64,000 nucleotides of DNA, from contig NZ_ACYY01000001.1 in NCBI RefSeq assembly GCF_000176015.1, forward strand, positions 248,001 through 312,000. Direction: 5' to 3'. The position numbers and the translations under genes are program-made. The stretch is from Rhodobacter ferrooxidans (GTDB taxonomy: Bacteria; Pseudomonadota; Alphaproteobacteria; Rhodobacterales; Rhodobacteraceae). Shown piece by piece: positions 17,569 to 25,980 of the stretch (its first letter is position 1; each line of letters starts with the position of its first letter). The notes beneath the pieces were generated by a model that worked only from the letters and a program-made list of their open reading frames with translations, was not told the origin of the DNA and did not search any database.

Positions 17569-18842
17569 CCGAGACCATGCTGGAACGGCGGGCGCGGCTG
17601 ATGGGGCCGAACGTGCCGACGTTTTACCGAACACCCGTTCACATTGTGAAAGGCCAGGGCGTCTGGCTATGGGACACCAGCGGCAAACGCTATCTGGATT
17701 GCTACAACAACGTGCCGCATGTCGGCCATTGTCACCCGCGCGTGGTACAGGCGATTGCGGCGCAGGCGGCCGAGTTGAATACCCACACCCGCTATCTGCA
17801 CGATCTGGTGCTGGACTATATCGAGCGGTTGACCGGAAAGCTGGGCCACGGCTTGTCACAGGCGATCATGGTCTGCACCGGGTCTGAGGCCAACGATATC
17901 GCGCTGCGGATGGCGCAGGCGGTGACCGGCAACACCGGCATCATTGCCACTGACAACACCTATCACGGCAATACTTCGGCGGTCAGTCAACTGTCATCGC
18001 GCCGTCCGCCGATCGGGGGCCGGGCACCGAATGTGCGGCTGGTGCCCGCGCCCGACAACCTGCGACCGGTGGGTGGAAGCCTTGCCGGACAGGCGCAGGC
18101 TTTTGCCGACAACGTGGCACGGGCGATTGTGGAACTGGAGGCGGCGGGGTTCGGGTTCTCTGGCATGATGTTGTGCCCGGCATTTGCGAACGAAGGTTTA
18201 CCTTCGGTGCCCAAGGGGTTTCTGGACCCAACAGTGCAGGTGGTGCGCGCTGCAGGTGGGGTGATGATCGCCGACGAGGTGCAGCCAGGCTTTGGCCGCA
18301 TGGGCAGTGATTTCTGGGGTCACGAGGCCTTGGGCTTTGCCCCCGATATCGTGACCGTGGGCAAGCCAATGGCCAATGGTCATCCGGTCGCTGCGGTGCT
18401 GGCGCGGCCCGATGTGATGGCGGCCTTCCGCAACGCCTTTGGCTATTTCAACACCTTCGGCGGCAATCCGGTGTCGGCGGCAGCCTGTCTGGAAGTGCTG
18501 CAGGTGATCGAGGATGAAGGCTTGCAACACAATGCAGCGGTGGTTTCGGCGCATGTGATGGCGCGGATGCAGGCGCTGCGCCACCCGCTGCTGGCCGATG
18601 TGCGCGGCAACGGCATGTTCTTCGGCGCCGAGTTCGTGCTGGATGACGCGATGACCCCGGCAACCGATTTCGTGGCCGATCTGGTCGAGGCGCTGGTGAC
18701 CCGCGGCTTCATCCTGAACCGGATCGGGCGGGCGCAGAACACGCTGAAAATCCGACCGCCACTGCCGTTCTCCATTGAAAATGCTGACTCTTTGATGGAC
18801 GCTATCGAGGCTGTGCTGGCGGAAGCCCCGGTGCCTGCATGA
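17565..18842 (+). CDS. PLP-dependent class III aminotransferase / phospho-lyase-like protein
   Basis: A 425-residue fold-type I PLP enzyme. NNVPHVGHCHPRVVQAI near residues 48-64 is typical of the AGXT2L group, which includes phosphoethanolamine and 5-phosphohydroxylysine phospho-lyases. TGSEAND near residue 105 contacts PLP, DEVQPGFGR near residue 240 holds the PLP-ring Asp, and VTVGKPMANGHP carries the Schiff-base lysine K267. It overlaps arfB at its start and the kinase gene at its end, both by ATGA. Pairing with an APH-type kinase suggests that a hydroxylated amine is phosphorylated and then eliminated. A plain aminotransferase role cannot be excluded. Confidence 0.75.
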   Translation: MTETMLERRARLMGPNVPTFYRTPVHIVKGQGVWLWDTSGKRYLDCYNNVPHVGHCHPRVVQAIAAQAAELNTHTRYLHDLVLDYIERLTGKLGHGLSQAIMVCTGSEANDIALRMAQAVTGNTGIIATDNTYHGNTSAVSQLSSRRPPIGGRAPNVRLVPAPDNLRPVGGSLAGQAQAFADNVARAIVELEAAGFGFSGMMLCPAFANEGLPSVPKGFLDPTVQVVRAAGGVMIADEVQPGFGRMGSDFWGHEALGFAPDIVTVGKPMANGHPVAAVLARPDVMAAFRNAFGYFNTFGGNPVSAAACLEVLQVIEDEGLQHNAAVVSAHVMARMQALRHPLLADVRGNGMFFGAEFVLDDAMTPATDFVADLVEALVTRGFILNRIGRAQNTLKIRPPLPFSIENADSLMDAIEAVLAEAPVPA

Positions 18843-19777
18843 GCGAAAGCCAGGAAGCCGCGTCGGCTTGGGGTGGCCATGATCTGCGGCTGATCCGCAA
18901 CCGCGAGAATGCGGTCTATGAGATGCGCCTGCCCGGCGGCAAGCGGGCGGCGCTGCGATTGCACCGGCAGGGCTATCAGGCCGAAGCGGCGATCCGGTCG
19001 GAACTGTGGTGGTGTGCGGCGCTGGCGAAGGCGGGGGTGGCGGTGCCGGATCCGCTGGTCAGCCGCTCTGGCGATCTGCTGGTGCGGCTGGACAGCGGGC
19101 GGATTGCCTCGGTCCTTGCTTGGGTTGACGGTGCGCCTTTGGGCGAGGCGGGGCGGCCTTTGCCGGGCAATGCGGCGCAGCAGGTGGCGTGGCACCACGC
19201 GCTGGGGCGGCTGGTCGCACAGGTGCACCGCGTGACCGACGGGCTGATCCTGCCCGGCGATTTTACGCGACCGCGCTGGGATATCGACGGGTTGACGGGC
19301 GAAGAACCGTTCTGGGGAAGATTTTGGGAGCATCCGGCACTGACGGCAGACGAGGCCGCAACCTTGCGACGCGCCCGTGATTTCACCCGCGAGAGACTGA
19401 CCGATTACGCAAGAACCGCCGCGCCGGGGCCGATTCACGCGGATGTGCTGCGGGAAAATGTTTTAGTGAACGGTCATTCGCTTTCGCTGATCGACTTCGA
19501 CGATTCCGGTATCGGCTTTCGGCTGTACGATCTGGGCACGGTGATGTCGCAAAATCTGTATCAAGCGAACCGTCAGGCGTTGCAGGCAGCGCTGATCGAC
19601 GGCTATGCCAGCTTGCGCGATGACGATTTCAGTATGGTGGATGTGTTCACATTGGCCCGCACGCTGGCCTCGGTTGGCTGGGCGGCACCGCGCCTGCCGC
19701 ACTTGGACCCGGTGCACCGGCGCCATATCGACCGCGCCGTGATGTGGTCGGCACAGGTCATGTCTGGGTCGGGCTAA
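18839..19777 (+). CDS. APH-family phosphotransferase, possible hydroxylysine-kinase-like
   Basis: A 312-residue kinase of the aminoglycoside phosphotransferase/choline-kinase superfamily. The catalytic loop GPIHADVLRENVLVN holds the HxD-type aspartate followed by Asn, and the metal-binding segment is LIDFDDSGIGFRLYDLGT. It overlaps the aminotransferase gene by ATGA. In animals the related pair hydroxylysine kinase plus phosphohydroxylysine phospho-lyase degrades 5-hydroxylysine, and fused kinase-aminotransferase proteins also exist in bacteria. The substrate here is inferred, not shown. It is convergent with pncB, with only a short gap. Confidence 0.75.
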   Translation: MSESQEAASAWGGHDLRLIRNRENAVYEMRLPGGKRAALRLHRQGYQAEAAIRSELWWCAALAKAGVAVPDPLVSRSGDLLVRLDSGRIASVLAWVDGAPLGEAGRPLPGNAAQQVAWHHALGRLVAQVHRVTDGLILPGDFTRPRWDIDGLTGEEPFWGRFWEHPALTADEAATLRRARDFTRERLTDYARTAAPGPIHADVLRENVLVNGHSLSLIDFDDSGIGFRLYDLGTVMSQNLYQANRQALQAALIDGYASLRDDDFSMVDVFTLARTLASVGWAAPRLPHLDPVHRRHIDRAVMWSAQVMSGSG

Positions 19778-19796
19778 GACGCGCTACAGATCTACC

Positions 19797-21089
19797 CTAT
19801 ACCAATACGTCTTGCGCCACTTGCTCGCCAATACCGAATACCCGTTTATATCGAGCGATTTCAGCCGCTGGTCCCATCGCCTTGTTGGGATTGTCGGACA
19901 ATTTCACCGTCGGGCGACCGTTGGCCGAGACCGCCTTGCACACCAGACTGAACGGTGCCAGCGCATCATCGGCCACCAGACCGCGAAAGTCGTTGGTCAG
20001 CAGCGTGCCCCAGCCGAACGACGCCTTGACCCGACCGTGAAACTGCCGGTGCAGTTCCTCGATCTTGTCAACGTCCAGTCCGTCCGAGAAGATCACCAGC
20101 TTCTGCCGCGGATCTTCGCCACGCGATTGCCACCAGAGGATCGCGGTTTCAGCGCCTGCCGCCGGGTCGCCAGAGTCAATGCGGATGCCGGTCCATTGGC
20201 TCAGCCATTCCGGAGCGTTGCGCAAAAAACCTTCGGTGCCATAGGTATCGGGCAGAATGATGCGCAGATTGCCGTCATGTTCCTCGTGCCAGTCGGCCAG
20301 CACCTGATAGGGCGCCTGCGCCAGTTCGGCATCGGAATTGGCCAGCGCCGCATAGACCATCGGCAATTCATGAGCGTTTGTTCCTATTGCCTCGACCTCG
20401 CGCCGCATGGCGATCAGGCAGTTCGAGGTACCGCTGAACGCCTGCCCCAGACCCTCGCGCATCGCCTGCACGCACCAGTCCTGCCACAGGAAGGAATGCC
20501 GCCGCCGCGTGCCGAAATCAGCGATTTTCAGGTCTTCGATCTGGCGCAGGCGTTCGATCTTTTCCCACAGCTTGGTCATGCCGCGGGCATACAGCACTTC
20601 CAGCTCGAACTTGCCCAACCGCTCCAGCACCGCGCGGCTGCGCAGTTCCATCAGCACCGCAAGCGCCGGAATTTCCCACAGCATCACCTCGGGCCATTTG
20701 CCTATGAACGTCAGTTCATATTGACCGTCGCGCTTTTCCAGATGGTAGGGCGGCAGTTGCATGCCCTCGAACCATTCCATGAAATCGGGGCGGAACATCT
20801 GGCGTTTGCCGTAGAACGTGTTGCCGCGCAGAAATGTGCTTTCGCCGCGCGACAGCCGCAAACTGCGCACATGGTCAAGCTGCTGGCGCAACTCGCCCTC
20901 GTCCACCAGATCGGCCAGACGCACCGAAGCCGTGCGGTTGATCAGGCTGAAGGTCACGTCGGTATCGCGCTTGTTGCGGAAAACCGACTGGCACATCAAG
21001 AGCTTGTAGAAGTCGGTGTCGATCAGCGAGCGCACGATCGGGTCGATCTTCCATTTGTGATTGTGAACGCGGGTGGCGATATCAACCAT
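19797..21089 (-). CDS. pncB: Nicotinate phosphoribosyltransferase
   Basis: A 430-residue enzyme converting nicotinate, PRPP and ATP to nicotinate mononucleotide in the Preiss-Handler NAD salvage pathway. Family landmarks are DTDFYKLLMCQ near the N-terminus, RRRHSFLWQDWCVQAMRE, SNCLIAMRREVEAIGTNAHELPMVY with the autophosphorylated-His region, RIDSGDPA, and ASFGWGTLLTNDFRG. The length matches bacterial PncB. Its ATG follows directly on the pncA stop (TGAATG), so translation is coupled and the two genes form a salvage operon that recycles nicotinamide to NAD. Confidence 0.95.
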   Translation of the reverse strand: MVDIATRVHNHKWKIDPIVRSLIDTDFYKLLMCQSVFRNKRDTDVTFSLINRTASVRLADLVDEGELRQQLDHVRSLRLSRGESTFLRGNTFYGKRQMFRPDFMEWFEGMQLPPYHLEKRDGQYELTFIGKWPEVMLWEIPALAVLMELRSRAVLERLGKFELEVLYARGMTKLWEKIERLRQIEDLKIADFGTRRRHSFLWQDWCVQAMREGLGQAFSGTSNCLIAMRREVEAIGTNAHELPMVYAALANSDAELAQAPYQVLADWHEEHDGNLRIILPDTYGTEGFLRNAPEWLSQWTGIRIDSGDPAAGAETAILWWQSRGEDPRQKLVIFSDGLDVDKIEELHRQFHGRVKASFGWGTLLTNDFRGLVADDALAPFSLVCKAVSANGRPTVKLSDNPNKAMGPAAEIARYKRVFGIGEQVAQDVLV

Positions 21090-21698
21090 TCAAGCCTCCA
21101 GCAGCACGCCGGCCGCGATCATCGCCTCGCGCGCCTCTTCCAGCGAGCCGTCAAGGTCGATGGCGCGGCAGGCGCCTTCCAGCAAGGTGACGCCAAAGCC
21201 TAAGCGCGCGGCATCCAGCGCCGAATAGGCGACGCAGAAATCGGTGGCGAGGCCCACCAGCGTCAGGTCGCTGACCCCGCGCGACCGCAGATAGCCCTCC
21301 AGCCCGGTGGGGGTTTCGCGGTCGTTTTCGAAGAAGGCGGAATAGCTGTCGATTCCGGGGCGAAAGCCCTTGCGGATCACCAGATCGGCGGCGTTGGTGG
21401 CGAGTTTCTTGTGGAAATCCGCGCCCTTGCTGCCCTGCACGCAATGCGCAGGCCACAGCACTTGCGGGCCATAGGGCAAATCAATCATCTCGAACGGCGC
21501 CTTGCCGGGGTGGTTGGCGGCAAAGCTGGCGTGGTTGGCGGGGTGCCAATCCTGGGTCAGCACCTTGACCGAAAACTCAGCCAGCAGGGCGTTGATGCGG
21601 GGGATTATGGCATCGCCATCGGCCACCGCCAGCGCACCGCCGGGGCAGAAATCGTTCTGCACGTCGATCACGATCAGGCCTTGCGTCGCGGGTCGCAT
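21090..21698 (-). CDS. pncA: Nicotinamidase
   Basis: A 202-residue isochorismatase-fold amidase that hydrolyses nicotinamide to nicotinate. The catalytic triad regions are visible: Asp in VIDVQNDFCPGG, the Lys-bearing segment before WPAHCVQGS, and the nucleophilic Cys in LATDFCVAYSA. Metal ligands fall in QDWHPANHASF. The start is the ATG at 21698, preceded by GGGAGG 5 nt upstream; a longer open frame has no such site. It is followed immediately by pncB and is divergent from trhO. Confidence 0.94.
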   Translation of the reverse strand: MRPATQGLIVIDVQNDFCPGGALAVADGDAIIPRINALLAEFSVKVLTQDWHPANHASFAANHPGKAPFEMIDLPYGPQVLWPAHCVQGSKGADFHKKLATNAADLVIRKGFRPGIDSYSAFFENDRETPTGLEGYLRSRGVSDLTLVGLATDFCVAYSALDAARLGFGVTLLEGACRAIDLDGSLEEAREAMIAAGVLLEA

Positions 21699-21800
21699 CG
21701 GCGCCTCCCTTGCGGCTGAAAGTCCTTGCGTAAGACCCATGGGCGGCAGGGTCAAGCTTGGGGGATTGCTTTTGTAACAGTCGCGCGGCAAACAGCCGCC

Positions 21801-22703
21801 ATGCTGACCATCGCCGCGCTGTATCATTTCACTCGTTTTGCCGACCCCGCCGCCCTGCGCGCGCCACTGCTGGCGCTGGCCGAGGCGCAGGGGGTGAAGG
21901 GCACGCTGCTGCTGGCGGGCGAGGGGATCAATGGCACGATTGCCGGGCCGCGGGCAGGAATTGATGCGGTTCTGGCGCATATCCGGGCCCTGCCGGGCTG
22001 TGCTGGCCTTGGCTGGAAAGAGGCGCAGGCGGCGGAGATGCCGTTCGGCCGCATGAAGGTGCGCGTCAAGCGCGAGATTGTCAGCGTGGGGCAGCCGGAT
22101 GTCGATCCGCGCGCAAACGTGGGGCATTATGTTGCACCCGCCGACTGGAACGCGCTGATCGCCGACCCCGATGTGGCGGTGATCGACACCCGCAACGACT
22201 ACGAAGTGGCGATCGGCACGTTTCAGGGCGCCGTCGATCCGCAAACCCGCACTTTCCGCGAGTTTCCGGCCTGGTGGGCGGCCAACAAGGACCGCTTTCA
22301 CAACAAGCGCATCGCGATGTTCTGCACCGGCGGCATCCGCTGCGAGAAATCGACGAATTTCCTGCTGGGGCAGGGCATGCCAGAGGTTTACCACCTGCAA
22401 GGCGGCATCCTGCAATACCTTGAAGACGTGCCTGCCGACCAAAGCCTGTGGCAAGGCGAGTGCTATGTGTTCGACCAAAGGGTATCGGTCGGGCACGGGC
22501 TGGTTCCGGGCGATTATGACAGTTGCCACGGCTGCCGTCGGCCGATCAGCGCCGAAGACAAGCTTCGCCCGGAATATGAGGCGGGCGTTTCCTGTCACCA
22601 TTGCATCGACGAACACACCGAGGCCGACCGCGAAAGGTTCCGCGAGCGGCAGCGGCAAGTGGCTTTGGCCGCAGCGCGGGGTGCGCGGCACTTCGCCGGT
22701 TAG
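21801..22703 (+). CDS. trhO: tRNA uridine-34 hydroxylase (rhodanese-type)
   Basis: A 300-residue protein of the UPF0176/YceA family. E. coli TrhO hydroxylates uridine-34 of certain tRNAs as the first step to 5-carboxymethoxyuridine. The N-terminal domain has the family block [19 protein letters not shown], and the rhodanese domain carries [10 protein letters not shown] with the active-site Cys. A C-terminal Cys-rich part (CHGCRRP, SCHHC) is usual. The start is the ATG at 21801; an upstream ATG in frame would add unrelated residues. Its stop overlaps the convergent ugpC stop by 4 nt. Confidence 0.9.
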   Translation: MLTIAALYHFTRFADPAALRAPLLALAEAQGVKGTLLLAGEGINGTIAGPRAGIDAVLAHIRALPGCAGLGWKEAQAAEMPFGRMKVRVKREIVSVGQPDVDPRANVGHYVAPADWNALIADPDVAVIDTRNDYEVAIGTFQGAVDPQTRTFREFPAWWAANKDRFHNKRIAMFCTGGIRCEKSTNFLLGQGMPEVYHLQGGILQYLEDVPADQSLWQGECYVFDQRVSVGHGLVPGDYDSCHGCRRPISAEDKLRPEYEAGVSCHHCIDEHTEADRERFRERQRQVALAAARGARHFAG

Positions 22704-23752
22704 CGCAGGCGTCGGCCTTCGGCATCGGCGGCGAAGAACAGCGCCTTTTCGGCGTCGAACCCCAGACCGACCATGCTGCCGGGCTGCGCATGCAAATCCT
22801 GATGCGCCTCGATCACCAGCTTTTCGCCGGTGGGCGCGGTCAGGTGGATGAAGGAAACGCCGCCCAGCGCCTCGGTCATTTCCACCCGATGCGTGCTGCC
22901 TTCGGCCAGATGCAGGTGTTGCGGGCGCAGGCCGACCACCACGGCGCCCGGCGGCAGATCGGTCTCGGTAACGACCGTGCCGCCCAGGCCCGCCGCCTCG
23001 ACGCCGCCCCGCCACGCCACGCCCGAAACGAAGTTCATCGCCGGGCTGCCGATGAAACCGGCGACAAAGCGGTTGTCGGGATTGTGGTATAACTCCAAGG
23101 GCTTGCCAACCTGTTCGACCCGCCCTGCCCGCAGCACCACGATCTTGCTGGCTAGCGTCATCGCCTCGACCTGGTCATGCGTGACGTAGATCATCGTGGC
23201 ACCGATCTCGCGGTGCAGGCGGGCGATTTCGACGCGCATTTCCACCCGCAACTCGGCATCAAGGTTTGATAGCGGCTCGTCGAACAGGAACACTTCTGGC
23301 CCGCGGACGATGGCGCGCCCGATGGCGACGCGTTGGCGCTGACCGCCGGAAAGCGCCTTGGGCTTGCGGGCCAGGTAATCGTCCAGCTTCAGTATCCGGC
23401 TGGCCTCGCGCACCTTGGCGGCGACCTCGGCCTTGGGATGGCCGGTCATCTTCAGCCCGAAGCCCATGTTTTCCGCAACCGTCATGTGCGGATAAAGCGC
23501 GTAGGTCTGGAACACCATCGCCACGCCGCGTTCGGCCGGGTCTTCGCGGGTCACGTCGCGGGTGCCGATATGGATGCGGCCCGAAGTGGTTTCCTCCAGC
23601 CCCGCCACCATGCGCAGAAGGGTGGATTTGCCGCAGCCCGAGGGGCCGACGAAGACGCAGAACTCGCCATCCTCGATGGTCAGATCGACGCCGTGGATCA
23701 CCTGAACCTCGCCGAACCGCTTGACCACGCCTTGCAGATTTACGCCTGACAT
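22700..23752 (-). CDS. ugpC: Sugar ABC transporter ATP-binding protein (UgpC/MsmK type)
   Basis: A 350-residue ATPase of the CUT1 sugar importer class. Walker [10 protein letters not shown], the Q-loop, the signature [14 protein letters not shown], Walker [13 protein letters not shown] and the switch His in [10 protein letters not shown] are all present. A C-terminal OB-fold regulatory domain (GLRPQHLHL) follows. The divergent operon at 24649-34877 encodes a binding protein and two permeases but no ATPase, so this is very probably the ATPase for that system. The start overlaps the iclR stop (ATGA). The symbol reflects the family name, not substrate. Confidence 0.9.
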   Translation of the reverse strand: MSGVNLQGVVKRFGEVQVIHGVDLTIEDGEFCVFVGPSGCGKSTLLRMVAGLEETTSGRIHIGTRDVTREDPAERGVAMVFQTYALYPHMTVAENMGFGLKMTGHPKAEVAAKVREASRILKLDDYLARKPKALSGGQRQRVAIGRAIVRGPEVFLFDEPLSNLDAELRVEMRVEIARLHREIGATMIYVTHDQVEAMTLASKIVVLRAGRVEQVGKPLELYHNPDNRFVAGFIGSPAMNFVSGVAWRGGVEAAGLGGTVVTETDLPPGAVVVGLRPQHLHLAEGSTHRVEMTEALGGVSFIHLTAPTGEKLVIEAHQDLHAQPGSMVGLGFDAEKALFFAADAEGRRLR

Positions 23753-24549
23753 CAGCCCCTCCCTGCCTGTTGCTGTTCGGGAAAGCGCCAGCTTTCCGCT
23801 TCGGCGGCGATGGATGCCGCGGTTTCGGTGATCTGCGGTGCCCGTGCCGCCAATCCTTCCAATGTGGTGCGGGCGGTGGTCGATGTGACCGACAGCGCCC
23901 CGATCACCCGGCCCGTGCGAGTCAGAATCGGTGCGGCAATGCAGATGATTCCCGGCTCGTGCTCCTCGCGGTCATAGGCGAAACCGCGGGCGCGAATCGC
24001 TGCAAGCTCGGCCAGAAGCAGCGCACGGCTGGCCAGAGTATGCGGGGTGAAGCGGTGGAACGACTGCCGTTGCAGCGCCTGTTCCAGCGCCTGCGGCTCC
24101 AGATGCGCCAGCATCGCCTTGCCGACGCCGGTGCAATAGGCCGGGCCGACCTTGCCGGCCTGAGCGAACATTTCGACCGGCCGGGCGGCGTTGCGTTTAT
24201 CGACGTAAAGCACCTGCCCCTGATCCAGTTGCGCCAGATGGATGGTCTCGCCGGTGTCGGCAGAAAGCCTGTCCAGCCAAGGCCTTGCAAGCGGCGCCAG
24301 ACTGCTTTGTGCCCAGGCCGCATGGGCCAGCCGCACCAGCCGTACCCCCAGCGCATAGTGCTGGCTTTCGGCGTCATAGGACAGCATGCCCTGATGCGTC
24401 AGGGTTTGCAGAAACCGATACAGTGTGGCCTTGGGATAGCGGCTTTCAGCCAGCAGATCGGAAAACCGCACCGGGCGACCGCAGGCGGCCACCTGATCCA
24501 GCACATCCAGCGCCTTGCCCACCGTGCCATCGCCCGCCTCTGCCATCAT
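23752..24549 (-). CDS. IclR family transcriptional regulator of the galactoside operon
   Basis: A 265-residue regulator with an N-terminal winged helix (VGKALDVLDQVAACGRP ... YPKATLYRFLQTLTHQG) and a C-terminal IclR effector domain (AYCTGVGKAMLAHLEP, GFAYDREEHEPGIICIAAPI). I place the start at the ATG at 24549, with GGAGG 11 nt upstream. A longer reading would begin at a TTG at 24609, which lies inside the proposed promoter and has no ribosome site. It is divergent from the galactoside operon and probably binds the palindrome at 24616-24632. The inducer is likely a galactoside or galactose product, by context only. Confidence 0.85.
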   Translation of the reverse strand: MMAEAGDGTVGKALDVLDQVAACGRPVRFSDLLAESRYPKATLYRFLQTLTHQGMLSYDAESQHYALGVRLVRLAHAAWAQSSLAPLARPWLDRLSADTGETIHLAQLDQGQVLYVDKRNAARPVEMFAQAGKVGPAYCTGVGKAMLAHLEPQALEQALQRQSFHRFTPHTLASRALLLAELAAIRARGFAYDREEHEPGIICIAAPILTRTGRVIGALSVTSTTARTTLEGLAARAPQITETAASIAAEAESWRFPEQQQAGRG

Positions 24550-24579
24550 CCCGCTATCAGCCTCCAGTTGACAGGTTGC

Positions 24580-24609
24580 ATGATACGCCGCATAGTTTTC
24601 AATATTCAA
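24580..24609 (-). promoter_or_regulatory. Putative iclR-ugpC promoter
   Basis: On the minus strand, TTGAAT (24609-24604) is followed after 18 nt by TATCAT (24585-24580). This would start transcription near 24573, consistent with translation from the ATG at 24549. Spacing is slightly long. Confidence 0.45.
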
Positions 24610-24632
24610 GACTAAGTTTCACATAATGAAAC
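24598..24632 (+). promoter_or_regulatory. IclR-type operator overlapping galactoside operon promoter
   Basis: GTTTCACATAATGAAAC at 24616-24632 is a perfect inverted repeat (GTTTCA, 5-nt spacer, TGAAAC), a form typical of IclR-family operators. CATAAT at 24622-24627 inside it is a good -10 box, with a weak -35 TTCAAT at 24598-24603. Binding of the neighbouring IclR protein would block the promoter, so repression is the simplest model. Confidence 0.6.
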
Positions 24633-24648
24633 CATCAGGGAGGAAACC

Positions 24649-25887
24649 ATGGTTCATTTCAAGACGGGGGCGTTGGCGCTGACCGCGGCGTTGCTGATGT
24701 CGGGGTCGGCCATCGCGCAGCAACGCACGCTGGTGTTCAACACCGATACCTCGGACCCGGCACCGAAGGCGGCGTTTGATCAGTTGATTGCCGATTTCGA
24801 GGCCGAGAACCCCGATGTCGATGTGGTGGTCAACATGTTCGACCATGAAGGCTACAAGACCGCGATCCGCAACTTTCTGACCGCCGACAGCCCCGATCTG
24901 GCCAACTGGTATGCCGGCAACCGCATGGCGCCCTTTGTCAACGCCGGGCAGTTTCAGGACGTGACCGATGTGTGGGAGGCCAACGGGCTGGGCGAGGCGC
25001 TGGGGTCGGCCAAGGCCTCGATGACCATCGACGGCAAGCAGTGGGGCGTGCCCTACACCTATTACCAGTGGGGGATTTACTACAACAAGGACGTCTACAA
25101 GGCCGCGGGCGTCACTGAACCCAAGACCTGGGACGAGTTCATCGCCAATTGCGCGGTTTTCAAGGCGGCGGGCATCGACTGCCTGACCACCGGCAGTTCG
25201 GCGCTGTGGCCGGTGGCGGGGATCTTCGACTATCTCGACATGCGGACCAACGGTTACGAGTTCCACATGGACCTGACGGCGGGCAAGATCGCCTGGACCG
25301 ATGACCGGGTGAAAGCGGTGTTTGCCGAGTGGGCCAAGCTGGTGGAGCCGGGCTATGTGACCGAAAACCATGCGGCGATCGACTGGCAGGATGCGGCGGC
25401 GCTGCTGGTGCAGGGCAAGGCTGCCAACTATGTGATGGGCAACTTTGCGGTGGCGACCTTCAAGGAAGGTGGCATGACCAACGACAATCTGGGCTTCATG
25501 GTGTTCCCCGAAATCACCCCCGGCCTGCCGCGGGCCGAGGAAGCGCCGACCGATACCATCCACATCCCGGCGGGGGCCAAGAACGTGGCCGATGCCAAGC
25601 TGTTCCTGGCTTTCGTGGCGCGGGCCGATGTGCAGACCAAGATGAACGGCATCCTTGGCCAATTGCCCACCAACAAGAACGCGACGGTGGATGAAACCGA
25701 CCCGTTCCTGTCGGCAGGCTTTGCCGAGCTTTCCTCGGCCTATGCCTTGGCGCAGTTCTTCGACCGTGACGCCCCGGCCGAGATGGCCAAGGCCGGGATG
25801 GAGGGCTTCCAGGAGTTCATGGTGCATCCCGACCGTCTGGACGCCATTCTTGAACGGCTGGAAAAGGTGCGGGCGCAAGCCTACTGA
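24649..25887 (+). CDS. Sugar ABC transporter solute-binding protein
   Basis: A 412-residue periplasmic binding protein of the CUT1 class with signal peptide MVHFKTGALALTAALLMSGSAIAQ. Family segments are DSPDLANWYAGNRM, WGVPYTYYQWGIYYNKDVY, and KNVADAKLFLAFVARADVQ. GGAGG lies just before the ATG. It is the first gene of an operon carrying two permeases, alpha- and beta-galactosidase and galactose catabolic enzymes, so an oligo-galactoside such as melibiose, raffinose or lactose is the likely ligand. A strong intercistronic hairpin follows the stop. Confidence 0.9.
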   Translation: MVHFKTGALALTAALLMSGSAIAQQRTLVFNTDTSDPAPKAAFDQLIADFEAENPDVDVVVNMFDHEGYKTAIRNFLTADSPDLANWYAGNRMAPFVNAGQFQDVTDVWEANGLGEALGSAKASMTIDGKQWGVPYTYYQWGIYYNKDVYKAAGVTEPKTWDEFIANCAVFKAAGIDCLTTGSSALWPVAGIFDYLDMRTNGYEFHMDLTAGKIAWTDDRVKAVFAEWAKLVEPGYVTENHAAIDWQDAAALLVQGKAANYVMGNFAVATFKEGGMTNDNLGFMVFPEITPGLPRAEEAPTDTIHIPAGAKNVADAKLFLAFVARADVQTKMNGILGQLPTNKNATVDETDPFLSAGFAELSSAYALAQFFDRDAPAEMAKAGMEGFQEFMVHPDRLDAILERLEKVRAQAY

Positions 25888-25893
25888 AAAACC

Positions 25894-25918
25894 GGCGGGC
25901 GCTGTTGTGGCGCCCGCC
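25894..25918 (+). promoter_or_regulatory. Intercistronic hairpin after binding-protein gene
   Basis: A perfect 9-bp GC stem, GGCGGGCGC (25894-25902) with GCGCCCGCC (25910-25918), has a 7-nt loop. There is no long T-run, so partial attenuation or protection of the upstream mRNA is more likely than full termination. This would keep the binding protein in excess over the permeases. Confidence 0.6.
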
Positions 25919-25924
25919 CCCTTT

Positions 25925-25978
25925 CCGCAAACGCCCCCCTTCCCGCAAACGCCCCCCTTCCCGCAAACGCCCGAGGCC
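25925..25978 (+). repeat. Three tandem 18-bp repeats before permease gene
   Basis: Three head-to-tail copies of an 18-bp unit starting CCGCAAACGCC begin at 25925, 25943 and 25961. The first two are identical over the full unit and the third diverges at its end (CCCGAGG), where the GAGG serves as ribosome site for the permease ATG at 25981. The period equals six codons, but no gene is read there. Confidence 0.85.
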
Positions 25979-25980
25979 CC

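Noticed and set aside
24549-24609. Extended iclR start at 24609
   Set aside because: It would use a TTG without a ribosome site and lies within the likely promoter. The ATG at 24549 with GGAGG fits the family N-terminus.
25925-25978. Tandem repeats considered as a CRISPR fragment
   Set aside because: The units abut with no spacers, are only 18 bp, and no cas genes are nearby.
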